The notes beneath the pieces were generated by a model. It saw only the letters and a list, made by a program, of their open reading frames with translations, searched no databases and was not told the origin of the DNA. Positions 1 to 12,104 of a DNA stretch of 64,000 nt are shown in pieces. Positions within the stretch are counted from its first letter, which is position 1, and each line of letters opens with the position of its first letter. Made by a program: the position numbers and the translations under genes. This DNA is from Thysanoteuthis rhombus. Lineage: Eukaryota; Mollusca; Cephalopoda; Oegopsida; Thysanoteuthidae. Where the stretch lies: assembly GCA_963457665.1 (NCBI GenBank), contig OY735216.1, positions 40,676,294-40,740,293 on the forward strand. The letters are read 5' to 3'.

Positions 1-305
1 AAGGGGTGACCAATGAATAAGTCATCTATCTCGCCTTTTGTTTGGCAGTGATAACTAAAAATTCAGATTTTTCGGTAATCAAGGATGAATAAGGCTAGGC
101 ACAAACTTACATTGTGGGTTGGAATACTCACTAAAAACTCACTTGAAGGGGAATTCTCAAAAAGCAAAAAGAAAACGTGTTTCCAAACATTATAGAGAGT
201 AAATGTTTAAATCTTCAGTCTTCTAGCTCCGTTAGTGCGTCTTGTGTGGGCGGCACATAAAAATATACATATCCAACCAGCCAGCTACAATAGTTTAAAA
301 ACTGA
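1..305 (-). repeat. Repeat A copy 1 (partial)
   Basis: This is a reverse-strand copy of a dispersed element seen 14 times here. Read on the minus strand, it carries the recurring landmarks of the family: a start near a phrase equivalent to AACTGTCAACAAAAACTG, a middle with GGTTTTTAGTGGG, and a 3' part with GATCACCCC and GCCAAAAG. The copy is cut by the window edge, so its 3' end is missing. No coding potential is visible. Element class is unknown; a non-autonomous transposon is inferred from copy number and scatter on both strands. Confidence 0.6.
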
Positions 306-692
306 TGGAACTTTTGTGGAAAGTTTTGATTTACGGTTCCCCAATGCAAATTCCTCTTGTTTTGCTATGCATTAATTCAGGCTAAAAACCATTTCAAGAT
401 TTGACATTCCGGTGTCACAATAAAGGGCATCACTTTCTCCTGAGAGTATAACAGGTTTTCTGTTTAGTCAGTAAGTACAGCACGATTAGGAAAAAAATTC
501 AGAAAATGTTATGTCTCTCTTCCTAAGTACCTGACATGCCACAAATTTTATTATTACTGTCATAGAAGATACAGTTTCCTTTCTCTGATACAAACAAAAT
601 CCAAAGTGCGAAGATTTCAGAGAACATTGAGATAGTACCTTTCGCTTTGACTTAAGAATAAATGGATTGTAAAAATATGTATAATTTTGTAA
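306..692. other. Unassigned AT-rich stretch
   Basis: No gene, RNA or repeat family is recognised here. A short open frame on the minus strand (69 codons) has no recognisable motif and is probably chance. Confidence 0.5.
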
Positions 693-895
693 CATTTTAT
701 TTATTTATCAGAATGAAATGAGTCCATGTGTGTATATGTATGATGAATATTCGGTGATATCTAAAACTTCTCAGTTTCTCTCAGTCTGTGAGACAACCCG
801 GTGGCTTTTAGTCGGACGTGAGTTCAAATCACAGTATGGGAATGTTAGTTTCACTTATCTGTTTATTATTTTGGTGTGGATTGGTTTTGTTATTC
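693..895 (+). repeat. SINE-S copy 1 (tRNA-derived)
   Basis: A recurring block begins with TTATTTATCAGAATGAAATGAG and runs into a tRNA-like head with a degenerate A box (CTCAGTCTGTGAGAC) and a B-box-like GAGTTCAAATCAC, followed by GGGAATGTTAG. The same order recurs near 15.0, 18.7, 57.8 and 61.5 kb on this strand and near 12.2, 19.7 and 48.6 kb on the other. RNA polymerase III box spacing supports a tRNA-derived SINE; the parent tRNA cannot be assigned. Confidence 0.6.
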
Positions 896-994
896 TTGTT
901 GATGGTACAATAAGAAAACTAAATAAACTCCAAACTTTGTCCTTGCTGTTTCAGAACCATTTTTATCAAACTCCAGGTCATTCTTCCATACATT

Positions 995-998
<4 letters not shown>

Positions 999-1072
<74 letters not shown>
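999..1072. repeat. (TA)n microsatellite
   Basis: An uninterrupted run of about 37 AT dinucleotides. Open frames across it encode only alternating Ile-Tyr and are not genes. Confidence 0.95.
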
Positions 1073-1392
<320 letters not shown>

Positions 1393-2419
1393 TAGTTTGG
1401 AAAAATGGTAAATTTGAATTAAACTTAATATAGTGATCTTATACTTGTTAAGGCATGTTTTTTCTGTATCCATTCAAGCTGCTCTATTTCACTGAAGATC
1501 TTTTATAACGTTTGGCTCCAGAAATCATCTACGACACCTGGTTTTAGTCACAGACATCAAAAACTGTACCTTGTCTATAACTTTGAGAAAAGTCATTAAC
1601 ATACCAACTTTTGTTTGGAAAAACTAATCTCTTTTTTTCAGTGAAGTTATTACATTTAGAATAAGTTTTTGTTTATCTTAGAAAAAGTGATTACATTTTG
1701 GGGCAGACCCAGGAATTCTGCACATTCACCCCCTCCCCCTTCATTGTAATTATACGTACACTACACAATATCTCCAAAAGTCCTCAATGATTTTTAATTA
1801 AATTTTATTGAAGGCTAAATGAATGGGATGGGGAAAAAATGAACAAAAATGGGGAGGGTAGATGAGTTGTTCCTTATTTCATGTATAATTGGAAGACAAT
1901 CAAAAAGATGTTTGTTCCAAGACCCTTCGCTCTTCAACACCTCTCTGAAAGCAAGAGCCAAATATGATGAAGAGAATTGTTGAACAAACCTAATATGTGA
2001 ATATATCTGAGGGTTTGGGGGCATTGATATCAAAATATTCGATTCAATTTGCATTATTCAAACTTCTGAAGCGTATGGAAATATCCCAATCTTAATATTT
2101 TATAGATGTTTTTCCCGCAAAGCAAAGAATCTCAGAGCATGTAAGACGTTCTTGCTATTACAAATTCAAAGCACCTAGTACAATTATGAATTTAATATAC
2201 TATAATGATAAGACACACGAATAAATTCATTCAAATAATTTAAAATGCTTCGACCTAAATTGATAGACAAGCTGTCCTTGTAAGGGAGACACGAAATGTG
2301 ATTCAGCAAGGAAAATTTGATGACTCAGGTCGTTCTCTCTGAATATGGATATTGAATATCTTAATAATAAAAGTCGGACGGGTATTTTGTACTCAGTCAT
2401 TTCTTTCTAAATGAATTAG
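1393..2419. other. Unassigned AT-rich stretch
   Basis: No coding region or named repeat is recognised. A short C-rich run (CCCCCTCCCCC) lies near 1729-1739. The minus-strand frame at 1815-2054 shows no motif. Confidence 0.5.
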
Positions 2420-2860
2420 GAGGATAGGTCTGTTTAGTCACTCAAAAGAAATCGTCTCTTGGTCAATGTCTTCTGTCAGCATGTCGTATTGATTGTGATC
2501 TATTTAAAAATTGGAAAAGGGGGTGATTAATGAATAGGTGACTTCTATCACATTTTGTTAGACATTGATCACTAAAACAGTCTGAATTTTCAAAACGTAC
2601 TAACGATGCTGGGCACAAAGTAGGGATCAATTTAGCAGAAAACATACATTGCAGATTGAACCCCCACTAAAAACCCATTCATGGAGAAACAAAAATTAAT
2701 GCTTTCTCTTGAAATAAAAAGGAGTGAATGTTGAAATTTTCAACCTATTTTGTTCTATTAGTGGGGCCTGTAGGCATGAAACATGGATTTCCAGCCAGCG
2801 AACACCACTTAAAGTGAGAAGAAACCTATGTTGACAATTTTGGTTGCCAGTTTCTAATAT
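2420..2860 (-). repeat. Repeat A copy 2
   Basis: A near-full copy of repeat A on the minus strand. Reading in the repeat's own direction it starts near 2860 with AACTGGCAACC and CAACATAGGTTTCTTC, passes the GGTTTTTAGTGGGGG landmark near 2670 and ends near 2420 with the GAGTGACTAAACAGACCT tail. The frame covering 2696-3073 is a shadow of this repeat plus flank, not a gene. Confidence 0.65.
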
Positions 2861-4559
2861 TGCACCCACGCATTTATGTGCGCTGTGGAAGTTTCTTGCA
2901 ATTGAACGAGTAAGAATTTTCGGGGAGCAAACTCCGATGTCTTGAGTCATAACCAGAATGCTACAATAATTTTTTACTCTGAGTGTACTTATTTTGGCCT
3001 TGTTCCAGTTCAATATAATTTTAGTGCATATCTTCTCACCGACGGGTCTATTAACTAAACAGCTCGCCAACAATGTACTTGATAATTGAACGAGGCATTC
3101 TTTAATTCATTCTGTCATTAGTTAGCAGTATGATCTATTTCGGGGTATCTTTTATTGCTCTGAACCATTTCAGACACCATTACTGCATAGAATTGTTTAC
3201 TTAGACAAACCTGTCACTCAGGAGATGTATTTGCGTGATGAATAATCTTAGCAAGTGGAATTTTTCTACTGGTGAGAAGCAGAACATTGGCCTTTGTGTC
3301 TCTGATTATTACTAGAATTACTTGAAATAGTTTTATTCTCCGGTCAAACTTAATTGTAATAAATACCAACCGGAATACAGCAATTATTATTCATTAACAA
3401 ATGCTCTAAACATTGACAGGGAATTATAATTTGAGAAAATTGAATATTTCATATGATGCTGGTATGGAAAGAGGTCTTTATAAAATGTTTCTATTTTGAT
3501 CTTGTTACCACATCATAAGGGAATGCCTTTTCAGTATAAAAGAATGGAGATTTATTCAATGTATTTTTTCCCGGTGGAGAAAAAAGCACCGGGGATTAAA
3601 ATTCGATATGGATGTCTATCATCATAGTTGTCTCCTTTTTCCCATTTGGATAACTTTTTTATTTCTAGATATATTTCAATCAAATTTTGTACGTTGGCTG
3701 GTGAAGAGATTCTACCTGCGGGGAGTAATGGCCGACCCGATTGTTTGTATACTCTCTATAAGTACGAAAAATTTGGAGTTAATGGTCCTAATAAGCAACT
3801 AATTGTCACTCACTCTCTCTATTTCAACCCTGTCAGAGACATTTAAAATTTTTTTTTAAAGTATATATTTGTATTTCCTGGCATATGAAAAAATTATATT
3901 TACAGATTCGTTTACGAATTTTTGGCTTTGAACTTCCTGCTCTTATTTCAAAGAAGAGTATCCACAGGGGATCATTATCTCACGACTACCTATTAATAAT
4001 GATTATGTTAATTTAAACTATCAGTTATAGTGGAATCCACAGTAATTGAAATGAACTCAGCTTCCAGACAAAGGGATATTTCGGCCATGAATCACTCAAA
4101 CAGAAAAATGAATGTCACAAGTTACTCGATGGAAATAAATTCGATCAAGTTCATTAGAGCTTATAACCTCTTTCAACGAAGTTGAAGAGTTATAAGTATT
4201 TCTCAAGGCATCGTGTATTTCTTAAATCATAATACCAATGCAAACATATGTTTGGACAAATAAATTTGTATACATATAAAATGCAGATTGCTCATCATAT
4301 ATCCATAAAAAATGAGGCAGTGCCATTAGATAACCATCCTATCCTATTCCGCCTTCTCTTTCTCAATCACCTATCTATAGAAGTTCTAATTTCTTATTAT
4401 TGTTCACTTACAGTTATTTGATCGGTGGATGTTAATTAAAAGAATCACCAAAGAGAAGATTATTTTTCGAGTAGAATTCTTTCTTTTTCTTACCGGAAAT
4501 ATCAGAATGATTTTTTTTAGATAGCTAAATCAATTTGGTCTAATGACATCTAACAACAA
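2861..4559. other. Unassigned AT-rich stretch
   Basis: About 1.7 kb with no recognisable gene, RNA or repeat family. Two overlapping plus-strand frames near 3608-3846 are short, lack motifs and have AT-driven codon use. Confidence 0.5.
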
Positions 4560-4654
4560 TTGAAGAAATATCTGTCTGCCTATCTATCTGTCTGTCTACA
4601 TGGCGATTACGGATATTTCAGTCAGCACACAAGGCAGTGCGGTGTCGAGTTGAA

Positions 4655-4672
4655 GTTGGGGGGGGGGGGGTC
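4655..4672. repeat. Poly-G run
   Basis: A run of about 13 consecutive G residues inside a G-rich stretch, unusual in this AT-rich window; it may form a G-quadruplex-like structure. Confidence 0.7.
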
Positions 4673-4746
4673 AGTAAGATATATCAAAAGGGAAAATTTA
4701 CAGATTAGCGATCTTTTATCAAAAACTATAAATATAAGTTTAGATA

Positions 4747-4952
<206 letters not shown>

Positions 4953-5034
4953 GAATTGATAATAGATGAGTTAGATTCAGATATAAAATATTCAAATTGG
5001 CAACACATACTCTTTATTGCAGGTGAAAATGTCT

Positions 5035-5305
5035 TTGACCTTTTATTCTCCCCGAATAAGTTTTTAGTGGGTGGACTTGAAGTTACCATGCTAGTTTCTG
5101 CTAAGTTTGTTCGTTAGTTTTTTTCCGTCACTTGTTTGTTTCTTTTAATTCAGACATTTTTTCGTGATCATCGCCCAACAAAAGGCGAGAGAAGTAATTC
5201 ATTCATCGATCAAAAGTTTTTTCCCTTTTTTTTTTAATTCCCCATGCTGCCAAAAAACGTTGGTCACATGACAGTTTTCTTGAGTGACTAACCTGACCTG
5301 TGTTT
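5035..5305 (+). repeat. Repeat A copy 3 (3' two thirds)
   Basis: Plus-strand copy starting at the TTTTTAGTGGG landmark near 5060 and containing the GATCATCGCCCAACAAAAGG, ATTCATTCATCGATCA and CATGCTGCC landmarks before ending in GAGTGACTAACCTGACCTG. Part of the segment between the last two landmarks is replaced by T-rich sequence. Confidence 0.6.
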
Positions 5306-5597
5306 AAATATTTAATTCCTACATCGACGCCGACGATTTTTGAAAACAGAGCGTTTAAAAATGGCTTAATCGTGTAGCCACTGGCGCATATGGGCTTCTT
5401 ATAGTTAAGGGATTTAAATTTGTCAGAAATATGACGACACTGGAGCTTAATCGTTGTGGCTTGATTATTTTTCGAACTGTTAAGATTTCGGATTAAACAT
5501 TTACGGGAGAGATTATTTATAACCATGCGCTAGCCGTAAACATCGTGAACAAACACATGATCTTGAAAATATGAAGAATTAAATGTAAGGTAATATC

Positions 5598-5870
5598 AGA
5601 AACCCTCAACAAAAACTGTTAACATGGGTTTCTTCAGTTTTTAAATGGGTCTAGCTGTCCAGATATGCGTGTATAACGTGTATAGGCTGAACCACTGGAG
5701 CTAGGAGATTTTTTTAAAAATTCAGACATTATAAGTGATTACCCCCCCCCCTGCCAAAAAAAGAAGAGATAAATAACTCCTTGGTCACCCCTTTATACAA
5801 TGTTTTAATTGATCATTCCAAACGCAGCATACTGCCAAAAGAAATTGGTCCGATATGAAAAGGTTGATGG
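5598..5870 (+). repeat. Repeat A copy 4 (internally deleted)
   Basis: The copy opens with CTCAACAAAAACTGTTAACATGGG and TTTCTTCAG, keeps the CTGGAGCTAGGAGA region, then jumps to the ATTGATCATTCC and ACTGCCAAAAG landmarks. The GGTTTTTAGTGGG middle is missing, and a C run of ten lies at the join. Confidence 0.55.
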
Positions 5871-5929
5871 TGAAGCCATATCATCAAATGTATTAAAAAA
5901 GAAATCTACATTATTTATAAATTAGCATT

Positions 5930-6290
5930 TATTTCCTAGAAATTTTATTTTTGTCAAAACTTTGCAAGCCTTTAGCTATACACGTAGCACAAGACTGTCA
6001 GGGTTTTAACAAAAACAAAAATCTGCTGACATCGGAAATGATCCCAATCAAAGCAAAAACTATAATCTACAATGCGTACGTTATTTCAGTTGTGGTCTAT
6101 GGCTCACTATGCTAACCATGGAGTGAAAAATCAATAAAATGTTTACAACTCTTCCAGAACTACAACATGACAATAAACCAAACAAAGTACTCGTGGACAA
6201 ATCTAAAATCGATGACAATTATCTCTAGAACAAGAACGCCCGAATTGAAAAAAAAAAGTGGAGAGATTCATATACAGCAATATTGGTGAA
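5930..6290 (+). pseudogene. Decayed non-LTR retrotransposon fragment (RT C-terminal region)
   Basis: One plus-strand frame near 6045-6240 reads IPIKAKTIIYNAYVISVVVYGS followed by a stop, then PWSEKSIKCLQLFQNYN. This is the pattern that follows the reverse transcriptase domain in many animal LINEs (K-x-x-x-Y-x-A-x-V-x-x-x-x-YG-x-E-x-W, then LE-x-F-x). The Glu-Thr-Trp part is damaged and stops interrupt the frame. It differs from the RTE family elsewhere in this window, so it is probably a second LINE family; the exact clade cannot be given. Confidence 0.45.
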
Positions 6291-6299
6291 CATTCCTAG

Positions 6300-6806
6300 C
6301 CTGGCATGTCGAAATTTTAACTTTTCAAATAATCCTCGTACTTTATTATTTATAAAACCAGGATAACAAAATGAAATTATGACTATTGCAAAGATATTTT
6401 TAAGTCTATCACGTACCAGCTAAAAACTTGCATCGCTATTTTACAAGATGTTTCTAAAGTCTCTTTACATCTTAGACGCTCTATGAATGCAATCACAATG
6501 TATTATGAAAATTCATTGCATATTGAGATTCAAGTGATATCATGGAGTTTATCTTCGATTAAATGGGTAGTAAACCTTGAATGGATTGGAACTTCCCTGC
6601 TTTCATGATGAGGGCTGCACGTTGTCAGCTCCCTTTTTACCTAAGGTGGAAGTTCATTATACTTCCTTGGGATTTAATTCGTTGTCACAGTAGCATCTAC
6701 TTTTAAGTTTGAAACTGGTTGTAAATATAAGATATTCTATTATCAGTGTGTTGGTATCGATAATGGTTATTCTGACAATATGAGAGCGGAATAACAATAT
6801 CAGAAA
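6300..6806. other. Unassigned AT-rich stretch
   Basis: No coding region or repeat family is recognised. Confidence 0.5.
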
Positions 6807-6943
6807 GCCTGCTGTGCGAATGATTTCTTTCATTTCGACGTTTCGCCAAACACGGCTTTGTTAAGGAAACAAGAAAAAGAGTTTCTTGACTAAACTGAGT
6901 TGGACAAAACGTTGAAATAAAATAATTCATTTGTATAGCAGGC
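6807..6943. repeat. 137-bp imperfect palindrome (hairpin element)
   Basis: The left arm begins GCCTGCTGTGCGAATGA and the right arm is its approximate reverse complement, ending TAGCAGGC. Pairing extends inward through CATTTCGACGTTTCGCC against GGACAAAACGTTGAAAT to a small centre near 6875, roughly 70 percent complementary by eye. It resembles the larger palindrome at 58.13-58.40 kb in carrying ACGTTTCG in the arm. A fold-back MITE is inferred. Confidence 0.6.
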
Positions 6944-7982
6944 CTCGTGGTGTTGTCACTTCACTCTCAAAACATTCCAGGAAAGCGTTATCATACTAAT
7001 TGCAATAATATGAGGATGCTAGCTGTAAATCCATTATATTTTGTGCATTGATAGTAGTTACCAGGACAACAGATATTTTAAATGAAATTGTATTCATAGA
7101 CTACAATTACCTATGTTTTTCTTTCGTTATTCCAGAAGTTACTGGTGATTTCCAGTTTATTTGATGGGTACCATGGCAACAGTCATGGAAAAATTGCTGA
7201 CACATCTAACCGGAATATATTAGACTCTAAATTGTTTGATATACCCTAGAGTATCATTACCCACCAATAAGCCTTGGTTTGGACTTGTCTGTTAAAGGAA
7301 TTCTACTTCCACTATGATTTACCAGAGAAAATTGTATCCATGACAGTAGACGAATGTTTTTGCATTCAAACAACGGGAAAATGGTTGAGAATTCAAGTTT
7401 ACTATGAAATGGTATGCCGCATTAATTTATATCAATAATATTTTGTGGGGAGAATAAAAATCAGAGATTCATTGTGGTCAGAAAATTATGATCATTTAAA
7501 GATATAACAGGGACAATGAATAGACGTGTAATGCCCTTATGTGCAAATGATAGGAAAATGTCGTTTTTGAAACCCTATTACATTTAGAAGATAAGCTGTT
7601 ACGAATGTCAACTACTGCGTGTCTTTTTTATGACACATTATACAACAATATAAAAGCTGTGTATGAAATTTAGTATGTTTAATCGTATAGTTGTATGGTT
7701 GTATGCCCTGTCCGATTCCTGTTATAACCTCAAAGTTATATTAGATCTGTCAATGTGAAATTGATTGACATAGCTAATAAAAACAATTAAATGGTTGTAA
7801 TGAAACCAGGCTGTTGTGACATAACAGTTAAATAACATCGAAAGAAGAGAAAAACAGTGTGTGGATAACTGGAGGAAATGTTTTATGTTGGGTTGAGACT
7901 CTAAACAATAATTGAAAATAGAACACTTGATTTGTTGAAAATCAAATTCCTAATGATTTAGGTTTATGTTCCTTTTTCTGTC

Positions 7983-7984
<2 letters not shown>
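6944..7984. other. Unassigned AT-rich stretch
   Basis: About 1 kb with no recognisable gene or repeat family. Confidence 0.5.
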
Positions 7985-8017
<33 letters not shown>

Positions 8018-8395
8018 GTCTTTAGCGTCCGGCGTTGGACATAAACCTTCCCCAGGATTTGCCATACTTCCCTATCATGGGCGTCACGGAGCCAGTACTT
8101 CCTAATCTTGTCTAGCTCGTCTCTCCTTCTAACATTTTGCCGGCCTCGGTTGCGCATGTGGTCTCGGGGGTTTCCTGTTGTGAGTCGTGATGTCCATCAA
8201 TTGTCTGCCATTCTTGCAACATGGCCAGCCCACTGCCATTTGAGATTTTTTAATGGATTCTATGATGTCTCTAACTCTTGTCTTTCCTCGGATATACTGT
8301 GCAGTCTTGTGGTCTCTCCATGCGAAGCCCAGCATTATTCTTTCATTTGCACCTTGCATGGTTCTCAATTTACGGGTTAATAATCCCTCATTTTT
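7985..8395 (-). pseudogene. RTE-type LINE 3' end, 5'-truncated
   Basis: Minus-strand copy. The 3' tail is a (GAT)n run seen here as (ATC)n at 7985-8018. The preceding sequence encodes, with frame breaks, the C-terminal region after the reverse transcriptase: LRTMQGANERIMLGFAWRD, then HKTAQYIRGKTRVRDIIESI. After that the frame shifts. This basic, Trp-rich region follows the RT domain in RTE-clade elements, and the short-unit microsatellite tail in place of poly-A is also typical of that clade. The copy is dead. Confidence 0.75.
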
Positions 8396-8469
8396 TGACA
8401 GGTATATATTAGTACACCAATGTAACGCAACTGCAGCAAACAATATCCATCTCATGGATTCAACCATGA

Positions 8470-8472
<3 letters not shown>

Positions 8473-8541
<69 letters not shown>
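8473..8541. repeat. (TA)n microsatellite
   Basis: About 35 uninterrupted TA units just upstream (in the RTE sense) of the truncated RTE copy. Confidence 0.95.
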
Positions 8542-8547
<6 letters not shown>

Positions 8548-8647
8548 AAAGTGCAGCTCCAGCTGAAGACTTATACGAAACTGCTTGAGGCTTATCAAGA
8601 ATCATTATACCCAAAAACCAGATCTAAGATTACGGGATTCATCCACC

Positions 8648-8655
<8 letters not shown>

Positions 8656-8709
<54 letters not shown>
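8656..8709. repeat. Compound (TA)n(TG)n microsatellite
   Basis: A TA run passing directly into about 15 GT units, the usual compound form in this window. Confidence 0.9.
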
Positions 8710-8712
<3 letters not shown>

Positions 8713-8734
8713 TTTTGAGTAATCAGTAAAATTA

Positions 8735-9085
8735 GAAACCATCAACCCAGACGGTCAAAGTTTTCACATACGCAAATGGAGCTAGAGGACTGAGAATTCC
8801 AGCATTTACTCCTTTTTATGACTACAACAAACTTTCTGCTTTGTAACATCCCACCACCCAATCCACAAAAACAGGGTTTTCACGCAGGGAGTTCAATTTA
8901 CTGCGTAAATTCGTCCTTAATTTGTGCCCGGTTACGTTCACTCTTGTTTTCCAAAAATTGTCACTCATTCATCGATCACCCCTTTCCTCAATATTTCAGA
9001 TGATCACCCCCAACACGACACGCTGCCAAAGACATTGGTCACATGGCAGTTTCTAATAAGTGGTTAATATCTTATCTGGAGCAAA
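8735..9085 (+). repeat. Repeat A copy 5
   Basis: Plus-strand copy with GAAACCATCAACCCAGACGG, the GAGCTAGAGGACTGAGAATT region, GGTTTTCACGCAGGGAGTTC in place of the usual TTTTTAGTGGG, then ATTCATCGATCACCCC, CACGCTGCCAAAGACATTGG and CACATGGCAGTTTCTAATAA. All family landmarks are in the expected order. Confidence 0.65.
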
Positions 9086-9594
9086 GTTCACTTTTTAAGA
9101 TTCTTCTAAATTAATGTACATGATTATCGCAAATTCTTTTGATAAAAACCATAGTCTGTCACCGGATGGCGACTATAAAGTATGTAGAGAGGATCGAACT
9201 CACATGCTATAATACCAGTCTTTCATGCTTAACACCAATAGGTGTTGCTTTTTGTTTTTTGAATCTATATGTCAGTCAGGAATTTACATTCAAAAGGTTT
9301 TTCGGACGATTGAATTCTTTCTTGCTGTTTGTGTTGTGGCTTACAATTTTGGGTTTGGGTGATGTCTTCTCCTTTCCTTCTTTAGCGTTGCTGCCTTTGG
9401 AGAAAAGTTGTTTATCCTTCATGAATATATGGTAGTACACTTGAAGCAGGCCGTAAAATGTTAACAACACAAAAACAAGTCCCAAAAACTCTCTGAATGT
9501 TAATGACCCTTCTAAAAACTATAGACAGGAACTTACTCCTCTTGCAGCTCGTAACGCCCGCAATACATTTTTTGAAAATGAAAAATACATAAGC

Positions 9595-9785
9595 AAATCA
9601 AAAACTTCGGTATGCAAATCGAAGATACTACCAGCAAATCAAAAACTTCTGCAAGAAAGTTAAAAACCAAGGTGAGCAATATAAAGCATGCACAATGTAA
9701 GCTGAGAACTGTAGCGAGCAAATTAGGAAATACTACGAGCAAATTGAAAGATACAGCGGGCAAATTAAAAACAACGGCTAGAACA
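9595..9785 (+). repeat. 21-bp minisatellite, locus 1
   Basis: Tandem units of about 21 bp beginning GCAAAT, clearest at the end: GCAAATTAGGAAATACTACGA, GCAAATTGAAAGATACAGCGG and GCAAATTAAAAACAACGGCT. Because 21 is a multiple of three, the array is open on both strands and gives 7-residue repeats: S-K-L-K-x-T-A on plus and a hydrophobic Leu/Val/Phe repeat on minus. No start context or domain suggests a real protein. Related units occur at 10.16-10.22 and 15.83-15.91 kb. Confidence 0.65.
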
Positions 9786-10154
9786 CTGATTCAATGGACA
9801 TGGATTATTGAATAATTACAGTTATTGCTTCGATCACAGCAAAGGTTATTTTTTTCAAATTGAAACCAGAAGCTAACACTCATGATTTTAAAGTGCACCC
9901 CCAACCCCAGACTGAAAATGTAACTCTTGCCTTGGGATGGGGGTGGAACAAATTTAACATATCAATTAGTATTAGCACTTCTTCAGAGAATGCTGCAAAA
10001 ATCAACTTGACCGATCTGGAGCCCAAATAAAAGATGTACGTCTACGGGGTTAGAGATAGGAATAAGGTTTTCGTTTACGTGACGGAGATTTTTCTGAGAA
10101 GGGTCTTACTTTGAAATAATGGGCTTTAGCATCAGGTCAGGACTAATTTGCATG
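9786..10154. other. Unassigned stretch between minisatellite blocks
   Basis: Contains CACCCCCAACCCCAG near 9896 and GATGGGGGTGG near 9936. A similar arrangement (minisatellite followed by ACCAGAAACTAGTATCC and CCCCCAAC) is seen after the array at 15.8 kb, so this may be the body of one element that carries the minisatellite. Confidence 0.35.
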
Positions 10155-10225
10155 CCGTAAATTTTGTTGTATTTTCTTTAATTTCTTTAATTTGCTTGCT
10201 GTAATTTTTAATTTGCCCAGGAAAA
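10155..10225 (-). repeat. 21-bp minisatellite, locus 2
   Basis: On the minus strand this reads GGGCAAATTAAAAATTACAG, GCAAGCAAATTAAAG and further degenerate units of the same family as the plus-strand arrays at 9.6 and 15.8 kb. Confidence 0.5.
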
Positions 10226-11064
10226 GTATAGAATAAAAAAATGTATTACAATAATGATTCTTCCGAGACACACTCACATTTATTGTTGGGCAAAAAATGA
10301 TAATCTTTCCGCACGCGCATTCAAAATATATATAAACTAAGTTACATGCTTAGGTATGGGTAGAATAGCAGGAAAGACTGGGTTCTCTAGCATCGTGGAG
10401 GCGACCAGTCTAGGAGAAGGACAACTCTGAATTCAAACTAGCCCACCAGAGAATAGTGCCAACAGTTGAGCTCAATCTGACACTTCCTTACCAGAAATGG
10501 GAAAGGCCTTGCCTTGGCTATGGATTTGAAATGGCTACTGCTGCAGTTGATGATGAGGAGAAGCTGGATATGTTTAGCAATAGTATCATCTATCCGAGAT
10601 AACTTACTTGAACTTCGTGAAATTGAAGCTATTTTTGCTTATGCATACAACCTACAAGGATATATCTCAAGATGTAAAATCCACGATGCTCTATGGTACC
10701 GTTATCATAGAGGTGTCGAGAAAATCAATAGTAATTGAAACCAATAGGATTTTTTTCAATATCTTTTTAACGAGGCTTATACATTTATTCAGAACTTAAT
10801 CAAGCCTGTCACGTATCACCTATCAGGTTATCCAGATATGTTCATATCTTTTTAATTACTCTTTTCGGTTCATATCTTTTTAATTACCCCGGTCGGTTCA
10901 ATTCTACCACTCCTGCCAAAAAATACGGAATCAACAAACTCAGAGGATTTTCATCCTGTTTTCATGTCTTCTCTGGTCATTTCAAACCAATTCCTGGATT
11001 GACTCCAGTTTTTGTGTATGAGGAATTATACGTGATTGAATATATCGCTTAGATCCAAACTTAC
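10226..11064. other. Unassigned AT-rich stretch
   Basis: No gene or named repeat is seen. The two overlapping short plus-strand frames at 10514-10799 carry no motif. Confidence 0.45.
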
Positions 11065-11215
11065 TGACTGTCCAGTTCTGCGTAGGGCAGAGATAAGATG
11101 CCAGCCTGAAGCGAAGGTTTCGATCCTACTGAATGGGATAATGGATAGTCTATAGCCACTCTAAAGAGTTGTAATATAACGAAACAGCTGTCTGTGGATG
11201 ACACAATTACTTAGT
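11065..11215 (-). repeat. Repeat E copy 1, beside TA array
   Basis: On the minus strand: GTGTCATCCACAGACAGCTG, TTTCGTTATATTACAACTC, GGCTATAGACTATCCATTA, GGATCGAAACCTTCGCTTC and ACGCAGAACTGGACAG. The same order occurs at 13.23-13.39 and 17.77-17.91 kb. GGATCGAAACC resembles a polymerase III B box, so a SINE origin is possible. The copy lies directly against a 184-bp TA array. Confidence 0.6.
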
Positions 11216-11217
11216 TA

Positions 11218-11403
<186 letters not shown>

Positions 11404-11635
11404 TAAACAACTGATGATCCCAACTGGGAAAATCATACATAGTACCATAATATCAAATTCTGTGAAAAGCATAAAAAACACTGAAGAAAATTATATTAAT
11501 TACATATACAGATATTTGGAAATAAGAGACTGAAATGAAAAGTATATTTCAAATAAGTTTATATATATATTATAGACGGAATTGCAATATTTCAACAAAA
11601 ATATAGCAATTCCAACTATAACTTTTTTTTCAATT

Positions 11636-11860
11636 AAAAACAGTCGACCAAAACTGTCACCATCAATATACGTTTCTTCAGTTTTTAAGTTGGTCTGGTT
11701 TTCTGTCTGTGTGCATGTATGAATTTGAATATCAACTATTACTCCTTAGTATGTCTTAAAATAAACTTGACTGGGGGTCGATTTATGTTCATGTTCATTA
11801 AGTTCATGCTAAATTAGTTCCCTAGTTTGTACCTGGTAGTGTCCATGCTTTTTTCCCCGA
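11636..11860 (+). repeat. Repeat A copy 6 (5' half)
   Basis: Starts with AAACAGTCGACCAAAACTGTC and CGTTTCTTCAGTTTTTAAG, passes CTGTCTGTGTGCATGTATG, then GGGGGTCGATTTATG and TTCATGCTAAATTAGTTCCC, ending near the GTGTCCATGC landmark. The 3' half of the family is absent. Confidence 0.55.
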
Positions 11861-12104
11861 TCGAATGGCCAACGAAAGCTGTGTAATTACTGAAATTTTC
11901 CAATGGTTCAGGGCATATCCCTATTTATGGAAAGTATAAGAAATAAATGTTGTCAGAGTTTAGTTCAGCTTGCGAAAATAGTTCATGATATGACAATTAT
12001 ATTAATAATTTACTTTCTCATCAACTCTGTCGTACGAATAATTTTATTTGTTTCAGATAGAATGGATTATTTAATGGGGCAAATTTTAATTTGAAATCGT
12101 CGAA

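Noticed and set aside
8129-8467. 112-codon minus-strand protein gene
   Set aside because: Its middle is the post-RT block of the RTE family (RERIML-like, HKTAQYIRGKTRVRD) and the rest is frame-shifted repeat.
9612-9815. Coiled-coil protein (S-K-L-K-x-T-A repeats)
   Set aside because: The 7-residue repeat is a direct result of a 21-bp minisatellite that is equally open on the other strand.
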